Source: Chondrus crispus (lineage: Eukaryota; Rhodophyta; Florideophyceae; Gigartinales; Gigartinaceae). Taken from it: a DNA stretch of 64,000 nucleotides. The DNA lies in assembly GCF_000350225.1 (NCBI RefSeq), contig NW_005178726.1:83437-147436 (forward strand). The letters run 5' to 3'. The position numbers were made by a program, and so were the translations under genes. Below, piece by piece: positions 30,040 to 40,865 of this stretch. Numbering within the stretch: position 1 is the stretch's first letter; every line of letters begins with the position of its first letter. The notes under the pieces were generated by a model, which did not search any database, was not told the DNA's origin, and saw only the letters and a program-made list of their open reading frames with translations.

Positions 30040-31533
30040 ATGACTTCTCAGCCTCCTGGCAGTGGTTCCTGGAGGCTGCAAGAAAATACAACCTCTCCAA
30101 ACGTTGCCGCACCAGGATATCGCCCAAACATCAGTTCCTCGTCCAATCTGAGTCCTACTCAAAATGTCAGCTCTGGCCTGATGTATTCGACAATGCAGCC
30201 TCCCCCTGGTCCTAGCTCCAACAACCCACCGCCCACGACTTTGAGGAAGCGCCAGTTTCGTTTTTCTGTCAGAGCAGATATCGAATTGCTGAAGCTCGTA
30301 CACGCTGAGAATCCGTACGCTGCCGCTCATGGAAGTAGGCTCCAGAAATGGCAGGCTATAGCCAATACCCTTCGTTCGTCAAGTATCGAAATTGACTTTC
30401 GCCGTGCTAGAGATCGAACTGGTCTTTTGCTGGAACAATGGAGAGATAAAGACTTGTCTCTCTTGCGACGAAGCGGATCTGGGAATCAGGAGGATCAGGC
30501 CGAAAAGGAAACTCTCCTCGAGCAAATATCCCGAATCGAACAAGCGACCAGGCCTCGTGACAACGACTGGAGATCGCGTGAGCAAATGCGTCAACGCAAT
30601 CAGCTAGGAGCTGCCGCATGTCAACTGCCTGGTCCTCACCAGGACAACCCGTCCGAACCGCACCCTTCATTAAATGTCATGACAGGGGTACTTGACCACA
30701 GAGCTAACAAGTTGAACAACTACGCATCCGGCCCCAGTCCGCAGTTGCCGCCGATAGTCCAAAAGCGAGATCATCATTCTATGTCTCAAGGACGATCAGA
30801 TGCTGATCCGCAGACAATTCAATACGGTTCTCATCAGGTTTCCTCGGAAAAGCATTTCAAAACCAATCAAGGCAGGGCAGCAATAAGTTCTACTTTCACT
30901 CAGCCTTTGTTTGGCAACCCGCCCTCTCCCCCCCAGGTCAATCCTTTGCAGTCACAGAGTGTGGATCGCAGAAGCCCTCCTGGCGGTGATTTGTCCCCCT
31001 ATCCCAATCGCCTTCCTATTTTAAGGCAACCGAATCGAGGGTCTTGTGCTCTTGGCAATCCCCATGCAATTGCCACAGCAGCTCTTGAGGTAAATCCTAT
31101 TCGTCAGGTGACGACTTCACCTCGCGTACGGGAGGGGCAGGTAACTCCTCTGGACCGGAGCCATGATATTGCGCCGAGAAATGACGGTCTGAAAGGCGAT
31201 TTTACACATCTCCTCGATCGAGTTACAAATGTTGAGCGGCGACTTGATGACTTTTGCGCATTCAGTGAGCGGCGACTTGATGACCTTTGCACATTCAGTG
31301 AGAAGCTTCTCGAAGTGGAAGAACGTCGCTTTCAGTGGGAGAAAGAGTGCGAAGCTAGGCGTCGTCAGATGGAAGAAGAGAGACGTGCACGGGAGATCGA
31401 GGAAAAGACAACTGAAAGGGAAGAACGACGCCGCAAAGATGCCAAGGATCAAGAAGATCACAGGCGTCTACTAGAATTGATCGTGAGGTCTCGCTCTCAA
31501 AACGTGAGCGAGGGCATCAACGAGGAGCATTAG
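30040..31533 (+). CDS. Myb/SANT-like domain protein with C-terminal coiled coil
   Basis: 497 residues, function unknown. Residues ~1-65 are proline/serine-rich and probably disordered. Residues ~70-140 (RFRFSVRADIELLKLVHAEN then NPYAAAHGSRLQKWQAIANT) match the general Myb/SANT-like pattern seen in many fungal and algal proteins, where it is thought to bind DNA. The middle (~190-390) is low-complexity Q/P/S. The C-terminus (~395-497) is a long charged coiled coil (ERRFQWEKECEARRRQMEEE). It contains an in-frame 33-bp tandem duplication at 31234-31299 (RRLDDFCAFSE / RRLDDLCTFSE). A nuclear DNA-binding role is inferred. Confidence 0.75.
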   Translation: MTSQPPGSGSWRLQENTTSPNVAAPGYRPNISSSSNLSPTQNVSSGLMYSTMQPPPGPSSNNPPPTTLRKRQFRFSVRADIELLKLVHAENPYAAAHGSRLQKWQAIANTLRSSSIEIDFRRARDRTGLLLEQWRDKDLSLLRRSGSGNQEDQAEKETLLEQISRIEQATRPRDNDWRSREQMRQRNQLGAAACQLPGPHQDNPSEPHPSLNVMTGVLDHRANKLNNYASGPSPQLPPIVQKRDHHSMSQGRSDADPQTIQYGSHQVSSEKHFKTNQGRAAISSTFTQPLFGNPPSPPQVNPLQSQSVDRRSPPGGDLSPYPNRLPILRQPNRGSCALGNPHAIATAALEVNPIRQVTTSPRVREGQVTPLDRSHDIAPRNDGLKGDFTHLLDRVTNVERRLDDFCAFSERRLDDLCTFSEKLLEVEERRFQWEKECEARRRQMEEERRAREIEEKTTEREERRRKDAKDQEDHRRLLELIVRSRSQNVSEGINEEH

Positions 31534-33005
31534 ACTCTTTACAACCCCTCTTGCGTGGAGAGGGACTAGAGGGAGAATGAATGCATTGTCTTTTGACTGT
31601 CAGGACTCGTAAGAGCTCCGGATTTGAAGCAGCGGACAGTCACACAGGCTTGCTCATTCTAGGCTACGCACATTGCGAAACGTCCAAGGAGTTATTCTTG
31701 GATGTGGAATTCAGGCAGTGTGTGCTTGTGAATGCTGGTATGCATTCCCAGCAAAAGCCATAAGCACGAGACACTTCAGATCACCAGCTTTCCACTGGTC
31801 TTTGCCATCATATGGCAGCCAATAGGTGGACATCTTACTGTGCTTATCTTCATATACAGGACGCATCTTCTCAGAAGGAAGAAGCATTTGCCTTATTTTG
31901 ACACTGTCATGCTTCGTCCTTGTAAGGTGTCTTGCTGCTGAGGGCAAAAAACTAGAGCTGCAGTTACTATGGAGTACAGGCGCTCACGATGAACTGCCAA
32001 GAATTTGACCTCATTGAGCGCATTGTAGTCAAGGAGTCTCCACGTATCATAGCCTTTATGGGATTGAGACAAGGAGCGGAGTTCCAGAATGGTTTCTTGT
32101 TTCTGGCCTTTCCTATGGCGCCTTCACCATGCTTCGGCCATCTGCATCTACACAACTCAGCAAATTTTTGTCTGCGTAGCCCACTTTACAGGCTTCGTAC
32201 GGCCGCTCTCCTTGTCGAGGGCTGGCAGGACGTCATCAGTTTCTGGAAAGCTCAGCTCTCATGAGAGGTGCATCCTAGTTGGAATGTGTGGGGGCCTTGT
32301 TCATAGCTTGGCTTGACGCGTTTGAGATGACTGAAGACGCGACGGCCCACCGTACAAGACCGGCTTTGGAATAGTAAGACTTAAGAAGTATCCGCACTAT
32401 CGCCAGAAGAAATAGCGACACTGCACAGTCTTCGTTAGCGGCTCCGGCAGCTTGAAGACCGCCAGAACATCCAACTCTGTCCGTTTCGGACATTTGTCCG
32501 ATAGCATTCTGCCTGCCGGCACGCTGCACGGCGCCGCGATCGCGTGCTGGTTTCAGCAGTTTGTTTTGACGACATCGCCACTCTCTTTGATTTCAAATCC
32601 TCTATTCAATTTGAATCGAAAGACCATTTCGCAAATATAGAACGATGAATTCTTACGAGCAATTTGAGTTCAAGAGGGACATCAAAAGAGGACACATTTC
32701 CGGTTTGAGGAAAGGCAACTTTTGCGCATGCAGGTTTGTTTCCTGAACCAGTTTCCATGTTCGGACGCATGAGTCCTAATGGGATTTCGGAATGTGGGCA
32801 CTTGATAAATAAAGTTACGTCCCGTTTTGAAACTAGCTAGGCTGGCATGTATCCCATCTACAGTCTGATTGACGCAGCAGCAATATCGACTCGTGTGAAG
32901 TGATGCAATCGCCGGACTAATCTCAATAGTCAGCTTTTATAGTTAGTCGGCGAAAGAAAGGCTTGGCTCGCCAGCTTTTTCCCCCATTCAAATATATGCG
33001 AGGAA
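31534..33005. other. intergenic, no recognised gene
   Basis: Short overlapping frames on both strands, none convincing. It may hold decayed repeat sequence. The 3' ends of the flanking convergent genes (plus-strand gene on the left, minus-strand gene on the right) must lie here. Confidence 0.4.
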
Positions 33006-35849
33006 TCAGGCGTTGCCACGCCGATCTATGTCGACATGACGATATTCCGATCCACTATGGTCCATGCTTCTTCCTGCTGCCGCGTTGGTACTTGATCCCG
33101 CCTCGCGTTCTGTAATGCTATCCCTGGTATCCAAAGGCCTCTCAGTTTGTACATTGGTCGTAGCCTCGATATTGCCATCCTCTGTCGCTGGTGGAGAATC
33201 ATTAGTTGCGATCAAAATTAGATCCATCACTTCACATCGTAGGACCTCAATCTGTTCTTGGATAGCCAGTAGTCTGTCAAGAGGGATAGAACGACTAGAA
33301 GCTTCTACCGCGTGTGCGTTTGTTACCTGCAGCGGACCCACATCTCCTTGATCTGTTTCCGGTTGTGTAGTAGGATTCACTGGTCCTCGTTGCGGGGCTT
33401 CTGTCAGGTCATCGGAGCGGGACACCTCCACGGATCTCGAGCCCCCGACATCAAGCCCATCGTGCAACTGTGACTCTGGTGCGGCCCCGGCTTCTACTGT
33501 TTGGGAGCCTGTGCTGGAATTCTGCTCTCCTGAGCCAGGCGCACGACTCGTTCGACCTTCAGATGACGCCTGTGCTTCACCCGCACGATGCCCTTGCGAA
33601 CCATCTGACGATTCGCCAGCACTTTGGGACGGTACATGTCCCGGAGCATTTGTACCATGTGCCGGATTGAGTGCAAGATTATTCAGGCGAGCTTGCTCGC
33701 TCCACGCCATCAGCTGAGCGTCTGTGGGGATATATGGATTAATGCCTTGATAATTATGGCCAGCTTGGTGTGCATAGTTTGCCAGATGGGGCATTTGATA
33801 GGGTTGGTACGGGGGCGGCCAGGCACCTCGGCGCCTTTCTCGGAACTGCATGTGAGCAATCGCATTCCGTCCCCGCAGAAATATGTTCGGAGGGGCGCCG
33901 TTGAGGTGAGGGCCATTTTGCACCATATTACCCTGGTCGACTGCGCCTTGCGCGTTCGTTCCCCCAAGCCCTTGATGCGCTACGTCTCCGCTTGCTCCCT
34001 GAGCGCCAGACCGTTCGGTGCTTGCGAGCCCTCTGGCTATTTGGCTTTCGTCCTCGCACCCATCTGACCCCACTCCTTCGGCACCCGCAACTGGACCCGC
34101 GTCAGGACTGGCGGACCCGGCGCCAGCACCACTCGCTCCGTTTCCACCCAGCTCCATCCCAGCACTCGTAGCCGCACCCGCACTAGCCTCCGTCCTCGTA
34201 CTGGGGCCAGCACCGCCATCCGCATCAGCACTGGCACCCGCACCGGCATTGGCACCCGCACCGGCATTGGCCCCCGCACCGGCATTGGCACCCGCACTTG
34301 GACCCGCACCCGCAGCTCCACTCGCAGCTCCACCCGCAGCTCCACCCGCAGCTCCACTTGCAGCTCCACCCGCAGCTTCACTCGCACCCGCAGTTCCACC
34401 CGCCCCCGGACCCAGACCCGCAGCTCCACCCGCAGCTCCACCCGCAGCTCCACCCGCAGCTCCACCCGCAGCTCCGCCCGCCGCTCCGCCCGCCGCTTCA
34501 CCCACAGCTCCACCCGCCCCCGCAACTCCACCCACATCCACACCAAGACCTTGCAGAAAACCTGCGTTTGCACCAGGACCACCCCCTGCCCGTGCATCTA
34601 CCATGACTTGGTTTAACCATTGGTTTGCGAGATTGACGAGGCGTGCACCGGCATCACCGACGTTGGCAGCCTGATTTAAGGGCACAGCTCCATTGTTGTT
34701 CATATTCGCGTTTGCACGAAAGTTGAAGCCATTGTTGATATTGTTAGGGTTGTTAATGTGCAATGCGTTCAAAGGATTGTTCATATTTGGATTCTGAGCC
34801 TGTGGAGACTGGCTGCCAGGGCCATTGACATCAATGACTGCGCGACATGTCGGGCACGATAGCTGGCGTTTGAGCCAATTCTGCAAGCATCGAGCATGAA
34901 ACAGGTGACCGCAGGCAAGCTTCTTCGCAGTCTGCATTTCTTCTCGACATATGATGCAAGTGCGGTCTCCCTCAACGAGCTCCTCCTCGGTGGCGTCTGC
35001 AAAGAGATCATTCATAGTTGCAACAACGCGACGGTAACGCAAGAAATCCGAGCAGCGCCGCCTGAACTTTGAGAAGGTCACCCAAACCTCCCGAATAATA
35101 TGGAATGGCATAGAATAGAAGTACTGGACGTATATGAAAAACAAAACGTACACAGTGAGCTGACATAGATCAGACAGCAGTTCTATGTAAAACGAATACA
35201 TGTTTTTCTCCTCCCAGTGGCCTTCCATAGATCTGTCGATTACAAGGAAGACGTATTTGACGATGTCGGACAGCAGCTCGATCACAATAATGGTGTATTC
35301 AAACGCAAAAAGCACGTACATAGTAGCTCCTTCGGTAGTGAGGGTGATAGTAGCGAAGCGTTGAACCAAGAAAATGTCGAGTACGAGCAAGGCCGACATC
35401 AAGCCAACAAGTCTAAGGTGCGTACGCACTGGAGTGAGGGGTTGTTCCTCTAGAAATTCAATGCGGTCCTTGCTGAGCCAATGTAGACTCTTAAGCAAGA
35501 GCAGAGTCATGAAAAAGGCGACAAATCTGGCATCCAAGTCTTCGCGAAATACGGAAATAGCAAAGCAGCACTCAATGACGGCATCGCGAGCACGGATGTG
35601 AAGGCGTTCAACTTCACGGAAGCGAAGCGGTCCAAGGAAGACAGCCTGAAGTACGCGCCATAACAGAAGGGCGGACGCAAGCGCCATATTTCCGACTGCG
35701 AGTACGGCAATTTTCGATTTGGACAGGTAGATGACGGAGCGGTAGAAGAAGTGTTTAAGGTACAAGGCATGCCCAATGACGGCAACCGTCAGCAGCATGG
35801 AAGCGAAAACATAGCCCCGAAAGGTTGTTAGCATGTTGCTGAAGGCCAT
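33006..35849 (-). CDS. HRD1: Hrd1/SYVN1-type ER-membrane RING ubiquitin ligase
   Basis: E3 ligase of ER-associated degradation; it moves misfolded proteins out of the ER and ubiquitinates them on the cytosolic face. From the ATG at 35849 the protein has 947 residues. Six hydrophobic segments lie between ~15 and ~250. A RING-H2 follows at ~298-337 (CIICREEM ... CGHLFHARCLQNWL ... CPTC), the same place as in human HRD1. An upstream in-frame ATG at 35987 adds 46 residues. I prefer 35849 because MAFSNMLTTFRGYVFAS resembles family N-termini. The tail is unusually long, with a Gly/Ala/Asn minisatellite region (coded at 34225-34530) and a serine/glutamine-rich end. Confidence 0.92.
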   Translation of the reverse strand: MAFSNMLTTFRGYVFASMLLTVAVIGHALYLKHFFYRSVIYLSKSKIAVLAVGNMALASALLLWRVLQAVFLGPLRFREVERLHIRARDAVIECCFAISVFREDLDARFVAFFMTLLLLKSLHWLSKDRIEFLEEQPLTPVRTHLRLVGLMSALLVLDIFLVQRFATITLTTEGATMYVLFAFEYTIIVIELLSDIVKYVFLVIDRSMEGHWEEKNMYSFYIELLSDLCQLTVYVLFFIYVQYFYSMPFHIIREVWVTFSKFRRRCSDFLRYRRVVATMNDLFADATEEELVEGDRTCIICREEMQTAKKLACGHLFHARCLQNWLKRQLSCPTCRAVIDVNGPGSQSPQAQNPNMNNPLNALHINNPNNINNGFNFRANANMNNNGAVPLNQAANVGDAGARLVNLANQWLNQVMVDARAGGGPGANAGFLQGLGVDVGGVAGAGGAVGEAAGGAAGGAAGGAAGGAAGGAAGGAAGLGPGAGGTAGASEAAGGAASGAAGGAAGGAASGAAGAGPSAGANAGAGANAGAGANAGAGASADADGGAGPSTRTEASAGAATSAGMELGGNGASGAGAGSASPDAGPVAGAEGVGSDGCEDESQIARGLASTERSGAQGASGDVAHQGLGGTNAQGAVDQGNMVQNGPHLNGAPPNIFLRGRNAIAHMQFRERRRGAWPPPYQPYQMPHLANYAHQAGHNYQGINPYIPTDAQLMAWSEQARLNNLALNPAHGTNAPGHVPSQSAGESSDGSQGHRAGEAQASSEGRTSRAPGSGEQNSSTGSQTVEAGAAPESQLHDGLDVGGSRSVEVSRSDDLTEAPQRGPVNPTTQPETDQGDVGPLQVTNAHAVEASSRSIPLDRLLAIQEQIEVLRCEVMDLILIATNDSPPATEDGNIEATTNVQTERPLDTRDSITEREAGSSTNAAAGRSMDHSGSEYRHVDIDRRGNA
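34225..34530 (-). repeat. coding minisatellite in the Hrd1-like tail
   Basis: Imperfect tandem units of 12-24 bp based on CCCGCACCGGCATTGG and CCCGCAGCTCCA (plus strand), encoding GAGANA- and GGAA-type repeats. The antisense frames are also open here, a side effect of the repeat. Confidence 0.85.
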
Positions 35850-37155
35850 GGTGGGGATACCAGCAGCGATCGCTTTCAAAGATGGGACAGGGACGGGAAG
35901 GGGTGGAAAGGGGAGGATGACCACATTGACGGTAACTCGTTCCCCTGTGGGTAGGCTGGAGACCTTGAATGCATCATAGGATGCCAATCAGGCTGATGTC
36001 AGAGAACGAAGGGTGCGCCCAGCCTCATCGAAGCGATACCAGACTAGCAAGGTTGGAAAAAACATTTCTAAAACTTGAGAAAATTTGCTTTGCAATGTAC
36101 TTGATTGGTCTCCTTTCTATAAGCAATCCAGACTTAACCATTCACACATCGTTAATTAACGAAATTGACTGCAATATTACAGTGACTTCGACTCTACCAA
36201 ACAGGCCCCAGATCGGGGGGGGGGGGGGGGGGGGGGAATTCTATTTGTCTAATGTGACACGCGATTTACGTGTAGGCAAGCAATGACTTTCCCTGCGTTT
36301 TGCCTCATACAGTACAGTATGCAGACAAGATTAGGCCGTTGTGTGATGCTTTCCCGCTCACGGGCAAGTTATTTACTGTTGAAGGCTCTCTACTCTCTAG
36401 CTAGTAGAGACTCTTTAAGCACATTTCAACTTGAAGGTCTCCGACATCTCTAAAGAAATCTCCATTGCAATTGGCGTGATTTCGGGCCGAACATCCTACG
36501 TTTGCCAAATTACAACTGCGACTGATCAAAATTCGAACCAGTTTGTCGATGCTCATATCAGGATTTGCCTCACGCAAGGAACAAATCCAGAACGTCCCAC
36601 CACGACTCCAAAAAAACATTGAGCATACCGAACCCATTCCTCTTTTTTCCAAAAGTCTGCTTTTTGCAAAACTTCAGAAATAATATACGCGTAGCTGTAG
36701 GCAACTCTATTCATCAAACTGAACTTGCCGACATTAAGAGAAAATGACATTTCTTTTAGTCATTCTAAACGGCCGCCATTCAGAAATCACAGTTTCTCCG
36801 TGTCATTTTCTCAGGGTGATCCACTGTACGCAGATATATCCAAAATCCCCCCCCTTCCTCCACGCTCGCTACTTCCAAACTTTTCTTATTCATCTCCCTC
36901 GTAGTTTTCTCTACTCATTTCAAAAGGCCCCTCAGCGACTGCGTATTCACAATTGCATTGGCCGAACTCCTTCTGAAGGGAATCTGTTTGCGGTGAGGCC
37001 ACGGGAAAGCACATCCGTCTACAAATGCATTCTCAACAATTATCATAGCTTCTAATCGGTTGGAGAACTTCGCAGAAAACCTTCCAACGCAGCTCCTGTC
37101 ATTCGTTTTCGAACATAACCTTTCAGAGATAGCGGACCAAATTTACGGACCGCAC
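35850..37155. other. divergent intergenic region with poly-G tract
   Basis: Shared upstream region of the Hrd1-like (-) and membrane-protein (+) genes. It contains a run of 22 G (36215-36236), a motif doublet ATACAGTACAGTATG near 36307, and a small hairpin TCTCTACT/AGTAGAGA at 36387-36413. No coding gene is supported; frames at 36401-36750 conflict on both strands. Confidence 0.5.
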
Positions 37156-39180
37156 ATGAAGAACCTTTCTCGTTTAACAAAATACATCTCATGCAAACGA
37201 AGCGTATCAACTATTCTCGTCGTCTTATTTTTTCATCACCTTTCGGTACGGCAAGCACATGCGCATCGGCAAGGCACAAGTCCACCAGCCCCACCGCTGT
37301 TCTGGGGGTATTTCGGAAAGTACATAAAAAAAGGCATCTCTGGGTATGATCCCGCCCAAGAACGACGCCCATGGATACCTGAGTCCCGAGATATCACACT
37401 TTCTTCATCATCAAGACGCCCCCTTTCGGATGGCGATGATGACATTGATAGCAGAGAGGAAGCAGAAGGCGTAACTTCCGTTTCATTTCTGAGAGCGAAA
37501 ATATCTCAACACAATGTCAAACTCGGACGGTTAAAGCAGGAAGCGAAGGATATCGCGCATGAAAGAGTATTTTTGGAAAAAACGCTCCAACTCAAGAAAG
37601 GGCAACGCACAATGCAGGATGGGCAAGTCAAACTGAGTCAGGTTGAGCTAGAAGACAAGGCCAGAGAAATTGAAATGTACAGACGAGAGGCGCCGCGAAC
37701 AGTCTCCAAATATAACGAACTTGTAAGGAAACAGAGAGAAATGCAAGAAACTTTGAACCGCCTTCATCGAGTATCCGAGGAATTATCATCGTCGAAAGAA
37801 GTCATCCTCGAAAAGATCCAACATCTCAGCATGGAAGATTTGATTGAGCGTCACGCAAGGGGTCTACCAGACGCAATGGCAGGCGCCTTACGAAAGTCGG
37901 CCGCTGCAGTGACCCCTTTCTTCGATTATTTGTTAATCGCTGCCGACACAAACAATCGATTAGTTGATCATGTCGGGGCGGAGATCGACAAATACACGCA
38001 CGTCAATATATCTCAGTCACCCTTTTTGAGTGGGATTTTGTTTTACTGTGTCATGCTTGTCCCCTTGCTGACTTTAATATCTTTTGTTCGGCGGGTATTC
38101 GACTCTTCGAGCAAGTTGACGGTCTCTCACTACATCATTCTCGGCAACTGTTACTTTGTCGTCATGTGCTTGTTGAACTTGATAGTAACCTTGTTTCTGG
38201 GAGATGATCCAATGAAAGTGCTGTTTAGGCGATTTGAGCGTCTCTTCATAGTTGGCAACTTGGCACTTTCTATTTACTTCAGTTGGCATATCGTGATGCT
38301 TGGTCTACAGGCCATATACACAATGGAGACGAGAAATATTTCACAGTTTACTGCGACGCTTTCAGTTGGTATTCATTACTTTCTTTTTGCCTGGAGAAAA
38401 GTGTTTACCGATAGTACGCCAAATATGTATCCAGTGAACTATCTGGTATACGGGACAATTTTCTCTTTCATCCTGTACGAAAGGTACAACAGACTGAGCA
38501 ATAAGCAACTCAACGAGAATGCGATATTCCGATTCATTTACGCGGCAACGAAACGAAAGACGCATTTATCCACCTTCCAAGGCCTTCAGCAGTTAACTTC
38601 TGAGCTATGGAGATCCCTGCCTTCCGCATACACGCAACTTCCGCGAAGATTCCCTCGCCGCCGCAACCGGGGCGTAGTCTCGTCCTCGAACAAATCAAAG
38701 GCTGACGCGAAGGAGCGGTCGAAAACGCGACGTAAGGTTTCTTATCTGCCCAGCTCAGAAGATGAGGAAGCGAATGATGTGGCAAATCGGTTTCGGAGCA
38801 CATCCAGGTTGAATCAAAAGGAAGTGCAAAAGCGGAGTCAGGAAGAGGGGCGCCCTCCAGAGCGTGGAGGATTTCTGCGAATGTTTTTCGGAAACAGGGA
38901 GAACGATAGCGATTCAAACGATGAGGAGGAAGAAGCGCCACCGCAGAGAATTGGTGGCTGGAGAATGTTGAGAGCGGCAACAACGGACACGGTGGTGGAG
39001 ACTAGGAGAAGCGGGAGGGGAGCGACAACTCTGACAAACGGTTCACATGGGACGAGGGAGGGAAGGGAAGCTGCTGCTGCGAGGCCTTCAATCTGGAAAT
39101 GGCCTTCAGGAAGCGGGAAAACGCCGATTGAGGATGAGGCTGTTGGACGACGACATGCCGCGAGACGCGGTAGAAGTTAG
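37156..39180 (+). CDS. signal-peptide, coiled-coil, multi-pass membrane protein, unknown function
   Basis: 674 residues from the ATG at 37156; the open frame extends 32 codons upstream but has no ATG there. A likely signal peptide covers the first ~38 residues (STILVVLFFHHL, then AHA). Residues ~110-225 form a charged coiled coil. Several hydrophobic segments lie in ~290-480, including GILFYCVMLVPLLTLISFV, YIILGNCYFVVMCLLNLIV and NLALSIYFSWHIVMLGL. A basic and acidic tail of about 190 residues follows (SSEDEEAND, NDEEEEA). The layout suggests an endomembrane protein with a lumenal coiled coil and a cytosolic tail. I do not recognise the family. Confidence 0.75.
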   Translation: MKNLSRLTKYISCKRSVSTILVVLFFHHLSVRQAHAHRQGTSPPAPPLFWGYFGKYIKKGISGYDPAQERRPWIPESRDITLSSSSRRPLSDGDDDIDSREEAEGVTSVSFLRAKISQHNVKLGRLKQEAKDIAHERVFLEKTLQLKKGQRTMQDGQVKLSQVELEDKAREIEMYRREAPRTVSKYNELVRKQREMQETLNRLHRVSEELSSSKEVILEKIQHLSMEDLIERHARGLPDAMAGALRKSAAAVTPFFDYLLIAADTNNRLVDHVGAEIDKYTHVNISQSPFLSGILFYCVMLVPLLTLISFVRRVFDSSSKLTVSHYIILGNCYFVVMCLLNLIVTLFLGDDPMKVLFRRFERLFIVGNLALSIYFSWHIVMLGLQAIYTMETRNISQFTATLSVGIHYFLFAWRKVFTDSTPNMYPVNYLVYGTIFSFILYERYNRLSNKQLNENAIFRFIYAATKRKTHLSTFQGLQQLTSELWRSLPSAYTQLPRRFPRRRNRGVVSSSNKSKADAKERSKTRRKVSYLPSSEDEEANDVANRFRSTSRLNQKEVQKRSQEEGRPPERGGFLRMFFGNRENDSDSNDEEEEAPPQRIGGWRMLRAATTDTVVETRRSGRGATTLTNGSHGTREGREAAAARPSIWKWPSGSGKTPIEDEAVGRRHAARRGRS

Positions 39181-40865
39181 GGAAGGAACTGTTCAAGTTA
39201 GGAGCAAGTAGGGAGCATTTGTTTTGGCCCATTCCATTGCACCGACTACGTGAGCGTCGAGGTAAAGTTTACACGGGGTAGGAAGAATGAAAGGAGGAGT
39301 CTGTGGGTTTTCGCAAGTAGGCTTGCGCGGAAGTAGGCTTGCGAGGAAAGCAGGCGATACAATTTAGTTGAATCCATATATCCATATCTCCATACAGGGG
39401 GGGGGTCGCTCAATAGTGCCTACTTTAGTAGTGCTTCCCTCTATATAGTGCTATGGCTCACCCTCTGGCACAGGTTATCATAAGCACACATGTGTATCAT
39501 CCGGCATGGTTCAGTACTCAAAGGATGAAGTTATTTAGTTGTGTTATACAGGCTTTGTTGTGTTTGTGTTAGCAGTGTGCTTTGTCCCCAAATATATGTA
39601 TTTGAGCCTCCTTTATATAGTGCCATCCCCCCAATAGTGCCATAGCTAGAGGTATGTCACGCTATAGCACTATATCGTAGGAGGCACTGTATCTCCATAT
39701 CTCCAAGTCTGGTTGCTTTTGGATACATACACGTGTAGATGATTTCTACAGTGCGTCTACAGTAGACAATTTACCTTCATTTGATCTACTGTACGCTTGT
39801 CCATGGGATGTTCGCGACCAACGAAAAGTACAGCATGTGTACCGCCAATACTTTACAAGTGTCCAACTGCTGAGTTTGGCGTAAGAAATCGTTCATGCAA
39901 AATGACCCTTCATGAACCCCTGGGGGGCTACACGTACAGTATCATAAAACACAACCTCTTCTCTCCAAGAGAGAGAGGGCTCGGGGCATCGTTGGTTGGT
40001 GTGTGTGGTTCCAGGAACACCGATACCCCCGATCCTCTCGGGAGCGGGGGACGGCGGTGACTTTATTGTTCAAGTGAGTGAGGTGCTGTAATGCTGTGCC
40101 TTATTCTACGTGTGCCTTACTTGCTTGTCTCTGGATGGAACCACAGTGTGTGAACCTCCATACTGTACATGGAAAGGCCAATGTGACAAAGCCGTTTCTG
40201 TTAGTTTCCAGCCTCAGGGCCGGTCATTCATCACAACGTGCGACTGCCCACCTCATTCCTTCCCACACTGCCCAACCTTGCTCCGGGTCCCCCTTGCTCT
40301 GCCACGACAGATAAACTTTACATGCGCACCTTACGTGCACGTCGTATTGCTACAGGCAGCGACTGGTGCAAGTCACCAGCACCGGTCCACAGAGAAATAA
40401 TCCAAGTGCTACCCTTCGAAGGGTACTATTTCTCTGCACATACGGGTACATTGCTCTCCACATAGACGTCTAGATACAATTTGTGACAAGTCATTTATCG
40501 GGATGCCCATGCCAATCACCGCTGCGCTGTTGCATCATGTGTAGACAAAAAGCATTGACAGCATGTACAGTTCCACGCCTGTATCAACAAAATCGATTCC
40601 GCATTCAGGTTCTGCTGTTACATCTTTTATTTTCATAAAAAGTTTGTATCTTGTAAAACGAAGCCAGAAAATATCGCCCGCGTTCGAACGGAGAAAACGC
40701 AGGACTTGCGTTGGCCCTCATGCGAAATGGAGCGACAAGCATAGTTAAACGTTTCAAGTCAAATAATACACCCACCCTGTGAGTCGTGGCTGATTTCCAA
40801 AAGACGGCACTTCACCTGCATCTTTGCAAGAGCATGCATGCATCAACTGTAAGTGCCTTCGAATA
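39181..40865. other. intergenic with repeats and a solo LTR
   Basis: Between 39400 and 39700 the motif ATAGTGC (or its complement) occurs at least six times, and TCCATATCTCCA occurs twice. TACAGTA/TACTGTA motifs are frequent. A solo LTR lies at 40004-40145. At 40391-40435 a hairpin has a 16-bp perfect core (TACCCTTCGAAGGGTA) and outer arms AGAGAAATA/TATTTCTCT. No gene is supported; the 3' ends of two convergent genes lie here. Confidence 0.5.
40004..40145 (-). mobile_element. solo LTR of the element B family
   Basis: 142 bp, starting TGTGGTTCC and ending GGAACCACA (9-bp perfect inverted ends), flanked by a perfect 5-bp duplication GTGTG (39999-40003 and 40146-40150). Its interior shares ACCGAT, GGCGGTGACTTTA, CTGTGCCTTATT and CTGGATGGAACCACA with the element B LTRs but is clearly diverged. 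A product of LTR-LTR recombination. Orientation is inferred from similarity. Confidence 0.8.

Noticed and set aside
31711..32316. A decayed gene downstream of the Myb/SANT-like gene
   Set aside because: Several short frames on both strands look vaguely protein-like, but I could place no family motif and no consistent frame.
34018..34674. Open frames on the strand opposite the Hrd1-like tail
   Set aside because: They are Pro/Ala or His/Gln repeats produced by the minisatellite in another frame; the RING and membrane segments fix the coding strand.
37060..37155. Upstream start for the membrane protein
   Set aside because: The frame is open but begins at a TTG; the first ATG, followed by a signal peptide, is at 37156.
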